A DNA stretch of 64,000 nt from Thermococcus celer Vu 13 = JCM 8558 (GCF_002214365.1 NZ_CP014854.1:186001-250000), one strand, 5' to 3'; shown: positions 1 to 8,821, numbered from the stretch's first letter. Notes: generated from the letters alone by a model not told the origin. A program made the numbers and translations.

Positions 1-1
1 C

Positions 2-172
2 CACCTCCACGTCATCCCGCGGTGGGAAGGGGACTGCAACCATCCCCGGGGTGGCGTCAGGAAGGCCGTGCTCGACGTCGCGGACGAGAACCTCGATCTA
101 AGGGAGCGGTGGGTGAGGAACGGGCTTACGGAAAAAGAAGTGGAGCGGCTGAGAAGAGCTTTTAAGCCTTGA
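2..172 (+). CDS. HIT-family nucleotide hydrolase/transferase, C-terminal part
   Basis: The frame is open from the window edge to a TGA at 170-172 and gives 56 residues. The first residues read HLHVIPRW, the end of the histidine-triad motif (His-x-His-x-His) that forms the nucleotide-phosphate active site of HIT proteins. This family hydrolyses or transfers nucleoside monophosphates in the cytoplasm. The rest is the charged C-terminal tail usual for archaeal members. The N-terminal two thirds lie upstream of the window, so the exact subfamily cannot be set. Confidence 0.8.
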   Translation, partial: HLHVIPRWEGDCNHPRGGVRKAVLDVADENLDLRERWVRNGLTEKEVERLRRAFKP

Positions 173-188
173 AGTGAGATAATCGGGC

Positions 189-476
189 TCAGTAGGTGTG
201 CGCATCCGTGTTCCTCAGGAGCTCGAGCAGTTTCAAGAACCTCTCGAGTTCCTCCTTCGAGAAGTGTTCCTCTGCCTCGTCCTCGGGATCGAGCCTGCTC
301 AGACCCTCCCTCACCTTCATCAGGTCGTCCAGATCCTCCTGAAGCTCCAAGGCGCGCTGGGTGAATTCGTAGCTCGTGTAAGGGCTCTCAAAGGTTCTGT
401 TCGAGTTGGCTATTATCGCTATCTTCAGGTTTGCTATCGTCTCGTCCACCAGTTCGATGAGTTCCCCGACCTTCAT
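189..476 (-). CDS. conserved hypothetical small acidic helical protein
   Basis: I do not recognise the family. The product is about 95 residues, rich in Glu and Leu with no Cys and no membrane segment, and looks all-helical (ELIELVDETIANLK near the start, a Leu/Glu-rich helix near the end). An in-frame GTG lies 9 nt further upstream; the ATG at 476 is preferred because GTGAT lies just before it as a weak ribosome site. The gene is divergent from the IorA gene, with AT-rich promoter sequence between them. A cytoplasmic structural or adaptor role is possible but nothing shows it. Confidence 0.6.
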   Translation of the reverse strand: MKVGELIELVDETIANLKIAIIANSNRTFESPYTSYEFTQRALELQEDLDDLMKVREGLSRLDPEDEAEEHFSKEELERFLKLLELLRNTDAHTY

Positions 477-658
477 TTCCATCACGTTATGAGGTACGCG
501 CCCGACTATTTAAGGCTTCTACGACGACGGGACGAAGCGGAGGTAACCCCCGCTCTGTAGGCGATGGCGTCACCGTTTTCGAAAATTTTTCATCAAACCC
601 CCGAGGTTTCTGAGCATAGAGTTTTAACCCTCGAGGAGGATACCCTACGGTGGTCATC

Positions 659-2566
659 GTGGAAGCGGTTGGGGCTCATCCTTCTGATTCACCAAAGCTG
701 AAATCTGGAAAGCGCGAGAAAAAGCTCCTCATGGGGAACGAGGCCATAGCCTACGGTGCCCTCGAGAGCGGCGTTGTTTTCGCAACCGGTTACCCGGGAA
801 CGCCCTCGACGGAGATCGTGGAGACCATAGCGAGGCTCAAACCGGAGGTCTTCGCCGAGTGGGCGCCCAACGAGAAGGTGGCCCTCGAGGAGGCGGCGGG
901 GGTCGCCTACACCGGCCTTCGAGCCTTGGTAACCATGAAGTGCGTCGGCCTCAACGTCGCGGCGGATCCGCTGATGAGTCTGGCCTACTCGGGCGTCGAG
1001 GGCGGACTCGTCGTTCTCGTTGCCGACGACCCCGGGCCGCACACCAGCCAGACCGAGCAGGACGACCGCTACTACGGAAAGCTCTCGCTCCTGCCGGTTC
1101 TCGAACCGTCTGATCCCCAGGAGGCCCACGACCTGATCATCTACGCCTACGAGCTGAGCGAGAGGTACAAGGTTCCCGTCATCTTCAGGACAACCACGAG
1201 GGTGAACCACACGACCGCGGACGTTGAGGTGGGAGGGTTCGTCGAGCTCGACAGAAAGCCGGTCTTCAAGAAGGACATCGAGCGCTACGTGAGGGCCAGC
1301 ATGGAGGGCAACAGGAAGAGGCATAGATGGCTCAACGAGACGCTGATGAAAATAGAGGAGGAGTTCAACTCGACCCCCTTCAACCGGATTGAGGGGGAGG
1401 GAAGGATCGGAATCATAGTCGAGGGGGCCCCCTACAACTACGTGAGGGAGATCCTGCCCAGGATCAACGGTGATTTCAGGGTTCTCAAGCTCTCGACGCC
1501 TCACCCGCTCCCGAGGAAGCTGATCACGGATTTTCTGAGGGAAGTTGATTCGGCGATTGTTATCGAGGAGGGGGCACCGTTCCTCGAGGAGGAGGTCAAG
1601 GTCGCGGCCTACGAGGCAGGCCTTAGCGTTCCGATACACGGCAAGAGGACCGGCCACCTCCCGCTCGAGGGGGAGCTGACGCCCTCGCTGGTCGAGAACG
1701 CGCTCTTGAAGCTTATCGGTGAGGAGAAGGAGGCCTACGAGAAGCCCGAGGAGGTCAAACTGGCGGAGAGCCTCGCCCCGAAGAGGCCGCCCGTGATGTG
1801 CCCCGGCTGTCCCCACAGGGGTAGTTACCGCGCCGCCCTCGACGCGCTCAGGGACCTAAAGCTCGGCCGCTACTCAGTCCCGATACACGGCGACATAGGC
1901 TGTTACGCCCTCTCCCTCCTCCCGCCGCTCGAGGCCATCTGGACGGAGTACGTCATGGGCGCGAGCATAAGCCTTGCCAACGGCCAGAGCATCGCCATGG
2001 GCAAGAAGATAATCGCGACCATCGGCGACTCCACCTTCTTCCACAACGGGATCCAGCCGCTGGTTGATGCGGTCTACAAGAACCTGAACGTCCTCGTCAT
2101 GATACTCGACAACAGGACGACGGCGATGACGGGCCACCAGCCCCACCCCGGAACGGGCGGGAGCGAAACGGGCAGGAAGTTCAACGAGATAGACATCGAA
2201 TCGCTGGTTAAGGCCCTCGGGGTGAGGTACGTCAGGACCGTTGACCCCTACGACCTAAAGGCCACGAGGGAGGCCATAAAAGAGGCCATGAAGGTCGAGG
2301 GGCCGGCGGTGATAATCGCCAAGAGGGAGTGCGTCATACCCGTGATAAGGCGCGGGGAGGTGGGTGAGAAGCCCGTCGTCGTCGAGGACAAGTGCACGGG
2401 CTGTAAAGCCTGCATCCTCCTCACCGGCTGTCCCGCCCTCGTCTACGACCCCGCCACAAAGAAGGTCAGGATAGACCCCCTGCTCTGCACGGGCTGCGGC
2501 GTCTGCAACCAAGTTTGTCCCTTCGACGCCATAGAGTTCCCGAGCGAGCTGGAGGAGAATCGGTGA
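659..2566 (+). CDS. iorA: indolepyruvate:ferredoxin oxidoreductase alpha-subunit family (IorA type)
   Basis: 2-Oxoacid:ferredoxin oxidoreductase large subunit, which decarboxylates aryl pyruvates to acyl-CoA with ferredoxin as acceptor. The N-terminal pyrimidine-binding domain begins near residue 25 with the GNEAIAYGALESG and YPGTPSTE motifs. The thiamine pyrophosphate domain carries GDSTFFHNG near residue 455 followed by ILDN near 484. Two ferredoxin-like [4Fe-4S] motifs close the protein (CTGCKACILLTGC and CTGCGVCNQVC). GTG at 650 is also in frame; GTG at 659 is chosen because GGTG sits 6 nt before it. No beta subunit (IorB) is adjacent, unlike the usual iorAB pair, and the N-terminus differs from the classic Thermococcus IorA as I recall it, so this may be a paralogue with another aryl or branched oxoacid substrate. 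Confidence 0.85.
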   Translation: MEAVGAHPSDSPKLKSGKREKKLLMGNEAIAYGALESGVVFATGYPGTPSTEIVETIARLKPEVFAEWAPNEKVALEEAAGVAYTGLRALVTMKCVGLNVAADPLMSLAYSGVEGGLVVLVADDPGPHTSQTEQDDRYYGKLSLLPVLEPSDPQEAHDLIIYAYELSERYKVPVIFRTTTRVNHTTADVEVGGFVELDRKPVFKKDIERYVRASMEGNRKRHRWLNETLMKIEEEFNSTPFNRIEGEGRIGIIVEGAPYNYVREILPRINGDFRVLKLSTPHPLPRKLITDFLREVDSAIVIEEGAPFLEEEVKVAAYEAGLSVPIHGKRTGHLPLEGELTPSLVENALLKLIGEEKEAYEKPEEVKLAESLAPKRPPVMCPGCPHRGSYRAALDALRDLKLGRYSVPIHGDIGCYALSLLPPLEAIWTEYVMGASISLANGQSIAMGKKIIATIGDSTFFHNGIQPLVDAVYKNLNVLVMILDNRTTAMTGHQPHPGTGGSETGRKFNEIDIESLVKALGVRYVRTVDPYDLKATREAIKEAMKVEGPAVIIAKRECVIPVIRRGEVGEKPVVVEDKCTGCKACILLTGCPALVYDPATKKVRIDPLLCTGCGVCNQVCPFDAIEFPSELEENR

Positions 2567-2669
2567 CGGCCTTGCGGCCGTCCTCTTTTCTTCGTCTTTA
2601 CGCTGGCCTTAACTCCCCAGCAGGGGATTAAAAACCTCAGAGACATTATAAAACGCTGAAACCCTTCCA

Positions 2670-3353
2670 TCACTCCCTCCAAGCCTCGAGGACCATGTAG
2701 CGCCTCACGAGGGGGTTGGGGTACAGCTCCCAGCCGATTCCGTCCGTTTCAGCCTCGACCTCTCCGAAGAGGCCGCCCTCCCTCGAGTCGAGGCTCTCGC
2801 CGCGGATCCTTCCGGGGCGAAGCTCCACCCGCATGTACCTCGGCAGGCCGACGATGACCTTCCCATGCTCCCTGGCGTAGTCGATGGCCCACTTCGCGGT
2901 GTAGATCCCGGAGTAGATCTCGGCTATCCTCACGGGAACGCTCGATTTCCCTATTGCTACGATATCTATCCCGGTCTCCTCCCAGAGCCTCCTGGCCAGG
3001 GGCCGAAGTTCCTTCGCCAGGTCCTTCCAGACCTCTTTACCCCTGTCGGTTATGGTCAGCGCCTCAATCGTCGGCTCGTCGAGCTTCCTGACCTCTACCC
3101 CCCCGATGGTGGAATCGAGGTGAATCACCTCGGGCTTTACCTCCCTCGCGAGCTCCACAGCCAGAAACGCCTCATCTTTAACGGCCTGCCTTCCGCTCAT
3201 GTCGTAGTCGAAGGGATTAGCGTACCTAACGACGCTCAGCGTTGCGGTCCTGTAGGGCTTCTCCACGAGCACCGCGGCGGTGGCTATCAAACCGACCGGC
3301 TCGTAGTCCTCCGTCAGCAGTGCGCCCCCGGTGTCAGCGGCCACTATCCTCAT
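2670..3353 (-). CDS. RNase H-like fold protein, DUF4152 type (PF2046-like putative exonuclease)
   Basis: The 227-residue product starts MRIVAADTGGA, an RNase H/RuvC-style first strand with an Asp at residue 7, and later has HLDSTIGGVEV and GIDIVAIGKSS, which could supply further acidic metal ligands. It resembles the Thermococcales DUF4152 family; I recall the P. furiosus member PF2046 as an RNase H-like putative nuclease, but could not check this. An upstream in-frame GTG exists at 3362. The ATG at 3353 is chosen because GGTGG lies directly upstream. It is convergent with the IorA gene and stands alone. Confidence 0.6.
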   Translation of the reverse strand: MRIVAADTGGALLTEDYEPVGLIATAAVLVEKPYRTATLSVVRYANPFDYDMSGRQAVKDEAFLAVELAREVKPEVIHLDSTIGGVEVRKLDEPTIEALTITDRGKEVWKDLAKELRPLARRLWEETGIDIVAIGKSSVPVRIAEIYSGIYTAKWAIDYAREHGKVIVGLPRYMRVELRPGRIRGESLDSREGGLFGEVEAETDGIGWELYPNPLVRRYMVLEAWRE

Positions 3354-3419
3354 CGCAACCACCGTTAAGGACCAATTACCAATATACGATTGAGTCGAAA
3401 GTTGGTTAGGGTGATAACG

Positions 3420-3854
3420 TTGAACGCTTCGGATAACGTGGTTTATGAAGCTTTGGGTTTTTACGTGGATAATCTCTGCGGTTCAATCTTCCTCGGAATG
3501 GCGAGGGGAGAGGCCGTTCTGTACAGGGATGGCACGCATCCACTGACCCCCGTGGGCAAACCCCCTCTCCTCAGCCTGTTCTACTCCAGGGGTAAACTGG
3601 AGGTAACAGGGATATGGAAGGAGGGGGGCGGGAGTGGGGCGTTCCTTCTGAGGATGGTTCCCTCGGAAGTCAAATCTGAATCCGGAGGGATCATACGAAT
3701 GACCTTCCGCCCGCGAGATGGAGGGCTGGTCCTGGTTACCCTGTACGGAAACAGAGGGCTGGCAGGGACGCTTGAAAGGGCGGTGAGGGACTGCCTGAAG
3801 GAAGAACAAAAGGGAGAAAGGATACTGTCCTCGATGCATCCTGAAGGGGACTGA
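3420..3854 (+). CDS. hypothetical protein
   Basis: Unrecognised protein of about 144 residues, beta-rich (FLGMARGEAVLYRDG, GIIRMTFRPRDGGLVLVTLYG) with a helical C-terminus and no membrane segment. The start is uncertain: TTG at 3420 has GGTGAT 4 nt upstream and is favoured; TTG at 3390 and GTG at 3411 are also in frame. It is divergent from the RNase H-like gene, sharing a short AT-rich spacer. Only Thermococcales-type codon use supports it as a gene, and the function is unknown. Confidence 0.55.
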   Translation: MNASDNVVYEALGFYVDNLCGSIFLGMARGEAVLYRDGTHPLTPVGKPPLLSLFYSRGKLEVTGIWKEGGGSGAFLLRMVPSEVKSESGGIIRMTFRPRDGGLVLVTLYGNRGLAGTLERAVRDCLKEEQKGERILSSMHPEGD

Positions 3855-3892
3855 TTCGGCACACACCAACGGAAATTCGGAGGGAATCAGCC

Positions 3893-4219
3893 CTACCGCC
3901 CGGTATCTGGGAGAGAATCAAGGAGTTTCTTCACCTCTATCCGTAGGGAGCCCAGGGTTTCTTCATCGGGAGTCGTAAGTCCCTCGTAACGCGAGATTAG
4001 ACCGTACACATCGGGATGTCTGCTCCTGAGGATGCCTATAAGCTCCCCCGCGGGCATGAGGAGTCCGGTGTCGAGATAGACGAGGTAAGCCCCGATGGTG
4101 TAGAGGGCGTCCATGCAGGCTGTGTAGGCCATATCAAGCCGCTTTTCTTCCAGGTAGTGATCTGCACGACGTATGTAGGTCAGAACCTTCTCCATCAGCT
4201 CCTTCTCCATCTCTCCCAC
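3893..4219 (-). CDS. small all-helical protein, possibly DUF357-like
   Basis: A 108-residue protein that appears entirely alpha-helical. The segment YLEEKRLDMAYTACMDALYTIGAYL looks like the two-helix core of the archaeal DUF357 or HEPN-like families, but the match is only by eye. There are no catalytic signatures and no membrane segment. The gene is divergent from the AI-2E-type transporter, and the spacer at about 4220-4265 holds a TATA-like ATTTTATAAGG. The biological role is unknown. Confidence 0.55.
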   Translation of the reverse strand: MGEMEKELMEKVLTYIRRADHYLEEKRLDMAYTACMDALYTIGAYLVYLDTGLLMPAGELIGILRSRHPDVYGLISRYEGLTTPDEETLGSLRIEVKKLLDSLPDTGR

Positions 4220-4265
4220 CGCGCATATTTTATAAGGAAAGGCCTAATAAATCCCTCGATGGGTC

Positions 4266-5309
4266 ATGAAAGTCGAGGGTGCCGTCTGGGCCGCAACGGT
4301 TCTCCTGATAATCTACCTCGCGTGGAGAACGGTTGGCCCGCTGATAACTCCGATATTCTTCGCCCTGATACTGGCCTACGCGGCCTACCCGATACACAAA
4401 CGGCTGAGCCCCAGGATCGGCGAGGTGGGCTCAGCGCTGGCCCTGACGGTGTTGATAGTCGGTCTCGGCGGTTTGATCACCTTCGAGCTCCTGATGGTGT
4501 CCGTTCAGGTCGCGGCCTCCCTCTACGGGAGCGTCGTTGAGTTCCTCGGCTGGCTCATGAACCAGCCCCTACCACCGAAGATCCTCGACTTCCTCGGGAG
4601 CTTCTCCAACCAGCTGATCCCGAAGCTTTCGGAGTACATATCAAAACGGGCCTTCTCCATTCCAACCTATCTCTTACAGCTCCTCGTCTTCCTCTTCACG
4701 TTCTACTACGCCCTGGCCTTCTCCCGCGAGATAACCGAGGAGATACGCCTGCTCATTCCGGAGAGAAACCGCCGCCTCGGAGAACAGATACTGGAGAGCC
4801 TCAATAAAACACTTGGCGCCCTGGTGAGGGCCTGGCTCGTCCTCAACGTCATGAAGGGCTTCCTGATGACGCTCGGGTTCATTATCTTCGGCGTCTCCGA
4901 CCTCTACACGGCGATAGTGGCGGGTTTCCTGACCTTCGTCTTCTCCTTTGTCCCCCTCTTCGAGGGCTGGATGATATGGCTCATCGCCGGGGCGTACTTC
5001 GCCAAGGAGGGCATGTACCTGCACGCGGTTGGCATCTCGCTCTACGGCTTCCTCCTTGTCTCACCGATGCCCGACTACACGGTGAGGCCCATGATGGTGG
5101 CGAAAGACGCCAACCTCGACGAGACCCTCGTCTTCATAGGGATGGTCGGCGGAACCTGGGCCATGGGCGTGAAGGGACTGATAATAGGCCCGATAGTCCT
5201 TAACCTCCTCCTCGTGCTCCTGAAGGAGTGGAAGGGGGAGCTATCTAAAGAACCCTCACGCCCGCTTCCTCAAGCTCCCTCAAAGCCCGCTCCTCGTCCT
5301 CAGGCCTGA
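4266..5309 (+). CDS. AI-2E family transporter (DUF20 permease)
   Basis: Integral membrane protein of 347 residues with about seven or eight hydrophobic helices, the pattern of the AI-2 exporter/UPF0118 family: paired N-terminal helices, a central amphipathic region rich in Pro and Leu (about residues 95-130), then a C-terminal block with FVFSFVPLFEG and GGTWAMGVKGLIIGP, which match the family's conserved P-x-x-G and G-x-x-G-x-x-G-P motifs. The substrate in archaea is unknown; some members act as sodium/proton antiporters. The last 65 nt overlap the 3' end of the convergent nicotinamidase gene. A Pro/Ala/Ser-rich tail follows the last helix. Confidence 0.85.
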   Translation: MKVEGAVWAATVLLIIYLAWRTVGPLITPIFFALILAYAAYPIHKRLSPRIGEVGSALALTVLIVGLGGLITFELLMVSVQVAASLYGSVVEFLGWLMNQPLPPKILDFLGSFSNQLIPKLSEYISKRAFSIPTYLLQLLVFLFTFYYALAFSREITEEIRLLIPERNRRLGEQILESLNKTLGALVRAWLVLNVMKGFLMTLGFIIFGVSDLYTAIVAGFLTFVFSFVPLFEGWMIWLIAGAYFAKEGMYLHAVGISLYGFLLVSPMPDYTVRPMMVAKDANLDETLVFIGMVGGTWAMGVKGLIIGPIVLNLLLVLLKEWKGELSKEPSRPLPQAPSKPAPRPQA

Positions 5310-5781
5310 TGCCCTTCACCGCATCCCGCAGAAGGTAGACCTCGAAGCCGAGTTTAACCGCGTCCAGGGCGGTTGCCCTCACGCAGTACTCGGTCGCAAC
5401 ACCGCAGATGTAAACCCTCTTAACACCGCGTTTTTTGAGGATTTCGGCCAGCCCCGTACCCTCGAAACCGGAGTATGCTTCCTTATCGGGCTCGGTGGCC
5501 TTCGAGACGATGACGGCGTCCGCCGGCAACTCCACCACGAACTCGGCCCCCTCCGTCCCCCGGACGCAGTGCTTCGGCCACGGGCCTCCCCTCTCTTTGA
5601 AGCTGATGTGGTTCTCAGGATGCCAGTCGCGGGTGGCCACTACCAGAGCCCCCCTCTCCATGAAGGCCTTGATGTATTCGTTGCACCGGGGGATTATCCT
5701 ATCCCCCTCCGGAACCGGCAGAGCACCGCCGGGCATGAAATCGCGCTGCATGTCCACAACTATCAACGCCTCCTCGGGCAT
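5245..5781 (-). CDS. pncA: nicotinamidase
   Basis: Hydrolyses nicotinamide to nicotinate plus ammonia in NAD salvage. The catalytic triad is visible as Asp10 (VVDMQRDF), Lys94 (SKATE) and Cys133 (ATEYC), and the metal ligands as Asp52, His54 (RDWHP) and His71. These positions match the P. horikoshii enzyme PH0999. The length of 178 residues is normal. The ATG at 5781 is chosen over GTG at 5790 because GGTGAT lies 5 nt before it. The 3' end overlaps the AI-2E-type transporter gene tail to tail. The salvage route complements the nadA/B/C synthesis genes further along the window. Confidence 0.95.
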   Translation of the reverse strand: MPEEALIVVDMQRDFMPGGALPVPEGDRIIPRCNEYIKAFMERGALVVATRDWHPENHISFKERGGPWPKHCVRGTEGAEFVVELPADAVIVSKATEPDKEAYSGFEGTGLAEILKKRGVKRVYICGVATEYCVRATALDAVKLGFEVYLLRDAVKGIRPEDEERALRELEEAGVRVL

Positions 5782-5874
5782 TTCCATCACCGAAGATAGA
5801 TTCGCGTGAGGGGTTAAAACCGTTATCTAAAGGGGCCCCGTTACGAAGCTCCGGTCAGGTGAAGGGCATCAGAA

Positions 5875-6273
5875 CTAAAGCTCGAGCCTCTCGCGGAAGC
5901 GGGACATGTCAACGCCCTTGTCCATGCCGAAGAGGTAAGCCAGAACCCTCTCGTCGAGGTCGCCGTAGCGTTCGCGCATCGCCCTTATCCCCTCGATGAC
6001 GTCCTCCACCTCCCAGCCGAGGACGGAGGCGATGTAATCCACCATCTCGCCGAAAATGTCCTCGCTTCTCTTCTCCTCGCCCAGAAGGGCCTCGTTCACG
6101 ACGAGCCTCCCGTTTCGCTCTTCGATAAGGCCCCCCTCTATGGACCTCGCTATGAGCTCCTTGGCCGACTTAACGTCCATTATGCGAAGGGTGAAGGCGA
6201 GTATCCCGACGAGCTCGCTTCGCGTGAACTCAGCCGAACCCTTATGCTCAACGGCCCTCTTGAGCGGGTGCAA
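5875..6273 (-). CDS. DUF2240 family protein
   Basis: A 132-residue soluble protein. The first half resembles a winged-helix module (FTRSELVGILAFTLR, then VKSAKELIARSIEGGLIEERNGRLVV), the pattern of the archaeal DUF2240 family. The second half is helical and ends in an acidic tail. Winged-helix content suggests nucleic-acid or protein binding, but no function is known to me. It lies alone between the nicotinamidase gene and a low-GC patch. Confidence 0.65.
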   Translation of the reverse strand: MHPLKRAVEHKGSAEFTRSELVGILAFTLRIMDVKSAKELIARSIEGGLIEERNGRLVVNEALLGEEKRSEDIFGEMVDYIASVLGWEVEDVIEGIRAMRERYGDLDERVLAYLFGMDKGVDMSRFRERLEL

Positions 6274-6299
6274 GCTATCACCTGACCTTTTTAGGGTTC

Positions 6300-6789
6300 C
6301 GGAATAAATAAACCTTTCCCGTTAACGGTTTAAACCAGTATGATCTTTGGTTTGTATAATATTGTCAAAACTCTGGTTCCATCCCGAGGTGTTCTCCGGC
6401 GTGTTTTCTTTCGATCTACATCGCTCAGGTATCCTCTTTGGGTCACTCAACCTCCGGGCATTTCATCAGGCGCGCACCTGCTTTTTATCCTCTTTTTGTT
6501 CCATCTTTCTAAGGTCTTCGTATCCACCCTAATCCTCTCAGTCCTTGAGAGTTCATTAACTCCAAACTTCTCTTTAGCTCATGCCACACCAGGATACATG
6601 GATGCTCTTACAGGATTGTGGAGAGGATTAGAATGGCTTCATGCCGAAGTTGGAATCGCATTTGGAGTTGATAGACCAGGCAGAAGCCATATTGATGGAG
6701 TTAAATTATCAAATAAAGGGATACTGGTCCCCAGGATCTTTACGTGGTTGCAATATCGAATCTTAATGATAAATTTTGGATTATCATAG
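6300..6789 (+). other. low-GC patch with competing reading frames (possible gene remnant)
   Basis: About 490 bp clearly poorer in GC than its neighbours, using codons such as ATA, TTA and AGA. A frame from 6340 to 6789 stays open for 149 codons but its product is rich in Trp and hydrophobic residues and looks unlike a folded protein. In its second half another frame reads MPKLESHLELIDQAEAILM and ends shortly before, which looks more natural. The two frames compete, so either could be the remnant of an acquired gene. No family was recognised. Confidence 0.35.
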
Positions 6790-6838
6790 GCAAAGAAGAT
6801 AAAAGTGTTATCACCACAGTCATCCCATGGTGGTGAAG

Positions 6839-7222
6839 GTGGAGCAGAGAACCCACAGGTTAGCGTCCGAAAGGCTCGTTGGGAAGCCCGTCAGGATAGA
6901 GAAAAACCACGCGGAAGTCCTGTTGAAGACCACGGAGGAGATGGCCGTCGACGATTACGGGCTGGTCCACGGCGGCTTCACCTTTGGACTGGCGGACTAC
7001 GCGGCCATGCTCGCCGTTAACGAGCCGACCGTCGTCCTCGGAAAGGCAGAGGTGAGGTTCCTGAGGCCCGTGAAAGCTGGAGACGAACTGCTCGCGAGGG
7101 CGGAAGTTACGGAGGACCTCGGGAGGAAGAAGGTGGTGAAGGCCGAGGTCTTCAGGGACGAGGAGAAGGTCTTCGAGGGAACCTTCCACTGCTACGTGCT
7201 TGAGAGGCACGTCCTCGGATGA
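6839..7222 (+). CDS. hotdog-fold thioesterase (PaaI-like)
   Basis: Acyl-CoA thioesterase of the single hotdog domain type. The motif GLVHGGFTFGLADYAA (near residues 45-60) contains the conserved H-G-G and the long central helix with an acidic residue; the C-terminal strands GKAEVRFLRPVKAGDEL and ELLARAEV complete the fold. The substrate is unknown. Two starts are possible: ATG at 6827, or GTG at 6839 which has GGTGG shortly upstream and gives MEQRTHRL. It is followed closely by the PadR gene but has its own terminator-like TTTTTTAAG element between them. Confidence 0.8.
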   Translation: MEQRTHRLASERLVGKPVRIEKNHAEVLLKTTEEMAVDDYGLVHGGFTFGLADYAAMLAVNEPTVVLGKAEVRFLRPVKAGDELLARAEVTEDLGRKKVVKAEVFRDEEKVFEGTFHCYVLERHVLG

Positions 7223-7226
7223 CCAA

Positions 7227-7272
7227 AATTTTTTAAGCCCTAATATCGTGTTTCGATATCGGTGTTCGATAT
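7227..7272 (+). promoter_or_regulatory. padR promoter and candidate PadR operator
   Basis: A TATA-like AAATTTTTTAAG (about 7226-7236) is followed by ATATCG at 7243-7248 and CGATAT at 7254-7259, an inverted repeat with a 5-nt spacer. The octamer TTCGATAT occurs at 7252-7259 and again at 7265-7272, overlapping the start codon. PadR proteins usually repress their own operon by binding dyads near the start site, so this is the likely operator. Confidence 0.5.
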
Positions 7273-7561
7273 GAAGTACCGGGATTTCCTGACCCTGCAC
7301 GTCCTCCACCACGCGAACGAGGGGCCCGTGACGGGTTCCTTCATGATGGAAGAACTGAGAAGACACGGCTACCGTGTAAGCCCCGGTACCATCTACCCCC
7401 TCCTCCACTCCCTTGAGGGGAAAGGCCTCCTGAAGGGCCACCGGGAGGTCAGGAATGGGAGGCGGGTTCGGATCTATGAGATAACGGAAAGGGGAAAAAA
7501 AGTATTGGAAGAAGGCAGGAAAAAGCTTAGGGAACTGTGTAAGGAACTCCTGGAGGAATGA
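7271..7561 (+). CDS. PadR family transcriptional regulator
   Basis: A 96-residue winged-helix repressor. The motifs GYRVSPGTIYPLLHSLEGKGLL (recognition helix and wing) and RRVRIYEITERGKKVLEE are the PadR signature. Members sense small lipophilic or phenolic compounds and repress adjacent efflux genes. ATG at 7271 with GGTG upstream is preferred to GTG at 7262. Four nucleotides separate it from the MFS gene, so the two form an operon, and the repeat in the promoter suggests autoregulation. Confidence 0.88.
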   Translation: MKYRDFLTLHVLHHANEGPVTGSFMMEELRRHGYRVSPGTIYPLLHSLEGKGLLKGHREVRNGRRVRIYEITERGKKVLEEGRKKLRELCKELLEE

Positions 7562-7564
7562 GAG

Positions 7565-8746
7565 ATGGGGAATGAAGAAAAGAGGATCTTCGGCGTCAGC
7601 TGGACCGTCTTCATGCTCGGAATAGTCAGCTTCCTCAACGACATGAGCAGCGAGATGATAATACCCATTATGCCGAGCTACCTGACCGAGGTACTCGACG
7701 CTGGCAAACTCCTCAGCGGCTCGGTCATGGGCGCTATAGAGAGCATGAGCTCGCTCTTCAAGGTCGCCTTCGGCTACGTGAGCGACCGCTTCAGAAAGCG
7801 GAAGGTTTTTGTCTTTACGGGCTACGCCCTCTCCACCCTCGCCAAGGGAGCCCTCGCGTTCACCCGCTACTGGTGGGACTTCCTCATAATGAGGACCCTG
7901 GACAGGGTGGGCAAGGGAATACGAACCGCCCCGAGGGACGCGTTGATAGCCGAGTCGAGCGAGAAGGGAAAGACCGGGAGATCCTTCGGCTTCCACAGGA
8001 TGATGGACACCCTCGGCGCCGTCGCAGGCCCACTGGTGGCGATAGGCTTAATCGAGCTCCTCAAAGGGCTTCCCGCCGAAAGGGCCTACCGCTACATCTT
8101 CCTGCTCTCGGCCGTACCCGGGATAATATCGCTTCTCGTGATAGCCCTCTTCGTAAGGGACAGGGGCGGTGAGGTCAAGAAGAAGATAAAGGGCATATCA
8201 ACGCTAAAAGATAGGAACCTGCAGCTCTTCCTGACAGTCGTCGCGATCGGTGCCCTCGGGAGGTACAGCTACGCGTTCACGATGTGGAAGGCGCAGGAAC
8301 TCGGCTACTCAATCGTCCAGAGCATAGCCTTCTACGCCCTCTTCAACCTCGTCTACGCCCTCTCGGCATACCCAATCGGAACTTACTCGGACGGCTTTGG
8401 CAAAAAGAGGATGATAACCCTCGGCTTCGGGGTCGCGGCCCTCGCCGCCCTCGCCTTCGCCTACGCCCGGGACCTCTACACCCTCCTCCTCGCCTTCGCG
8501 GTCTACGGCGTCTACATCGCCATCGAGGACACGGTTCCGAGGGCCTACATGGCTGACCTCGCGAGGGAGTACGAGAAGGGGACGGTGATAGGGGCCTACC
8601 ACACCGTCTTCGGCGTCTTCGTCTTCCCCGCCTCGGTCATAGCGGGCTTTCTGTGGCAGAGTTATTCACTGACGAGCGCGTTCACCTTTTCAGCCCTGAT
8701 GAACGTCGTTGCGATGGTTCTGATGGCGTTCGTTAGGGAGGGCTGA
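7565..8746 (+). CDS. MFS transporter, probable multidrug/small-molecule exporter
   Basis: A 393-residue major facilitator protein with twelve predicted membrane helices. The cytoplasmic loop after helix 2 carries GYVSDRFRKRK, the MFS loop 2-3 signature, and helix 4/5 carries DRVGKGIRTAPRDALIAES, a motif typical of one subgroup of prokaryotic MFS proteins. Cotranscribed with the PadR repressor, which suggests substrate-induced efflux. The transported compound cannot be told from the sequence. Confidence 0.87.
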   Translation: MGNEEKRIFGVSWTVFMLGIVSFLNDMSSEMIIPIMPSYLTEVLDAGKLLSGSVMGAIESMSSLFKVAFGYVSDRFRKRKVFVFTGYALSTLAKGALAFTRYWWDFLIMRTLDRVGKGIRTAPRDALIAESSEKGKTGRSFGFHRMMDTLGAVAGPLVAIGLIELLKGLPAERAYRYIFLLSAVPGIISLLVIALFVRDRGGEVKKKIKGISTLKDRNLQLFLTVVAIGALGRYSYAFTMWKAQELGYSIVQSIAFYALFNLVYALSAYPIGTYSDGFGKKRMITLGFGVAALAALAFAYARDLYTLLLAFAVYGVYIAIEDTVPRAYMADLAREYEKGTVIGAYHTVFGVFVFPASVIAGFLWQSYSLTSAFTFSALMNVVAMVLMAFVREG

Positions 8747-8821
8747 GCCTTTCCTCTATTTTTGGATTGACTCCCTTTACTCCCTTAGAACCGACAAAAA
8801 GGGCAGGAACAAAGGGAAAAA

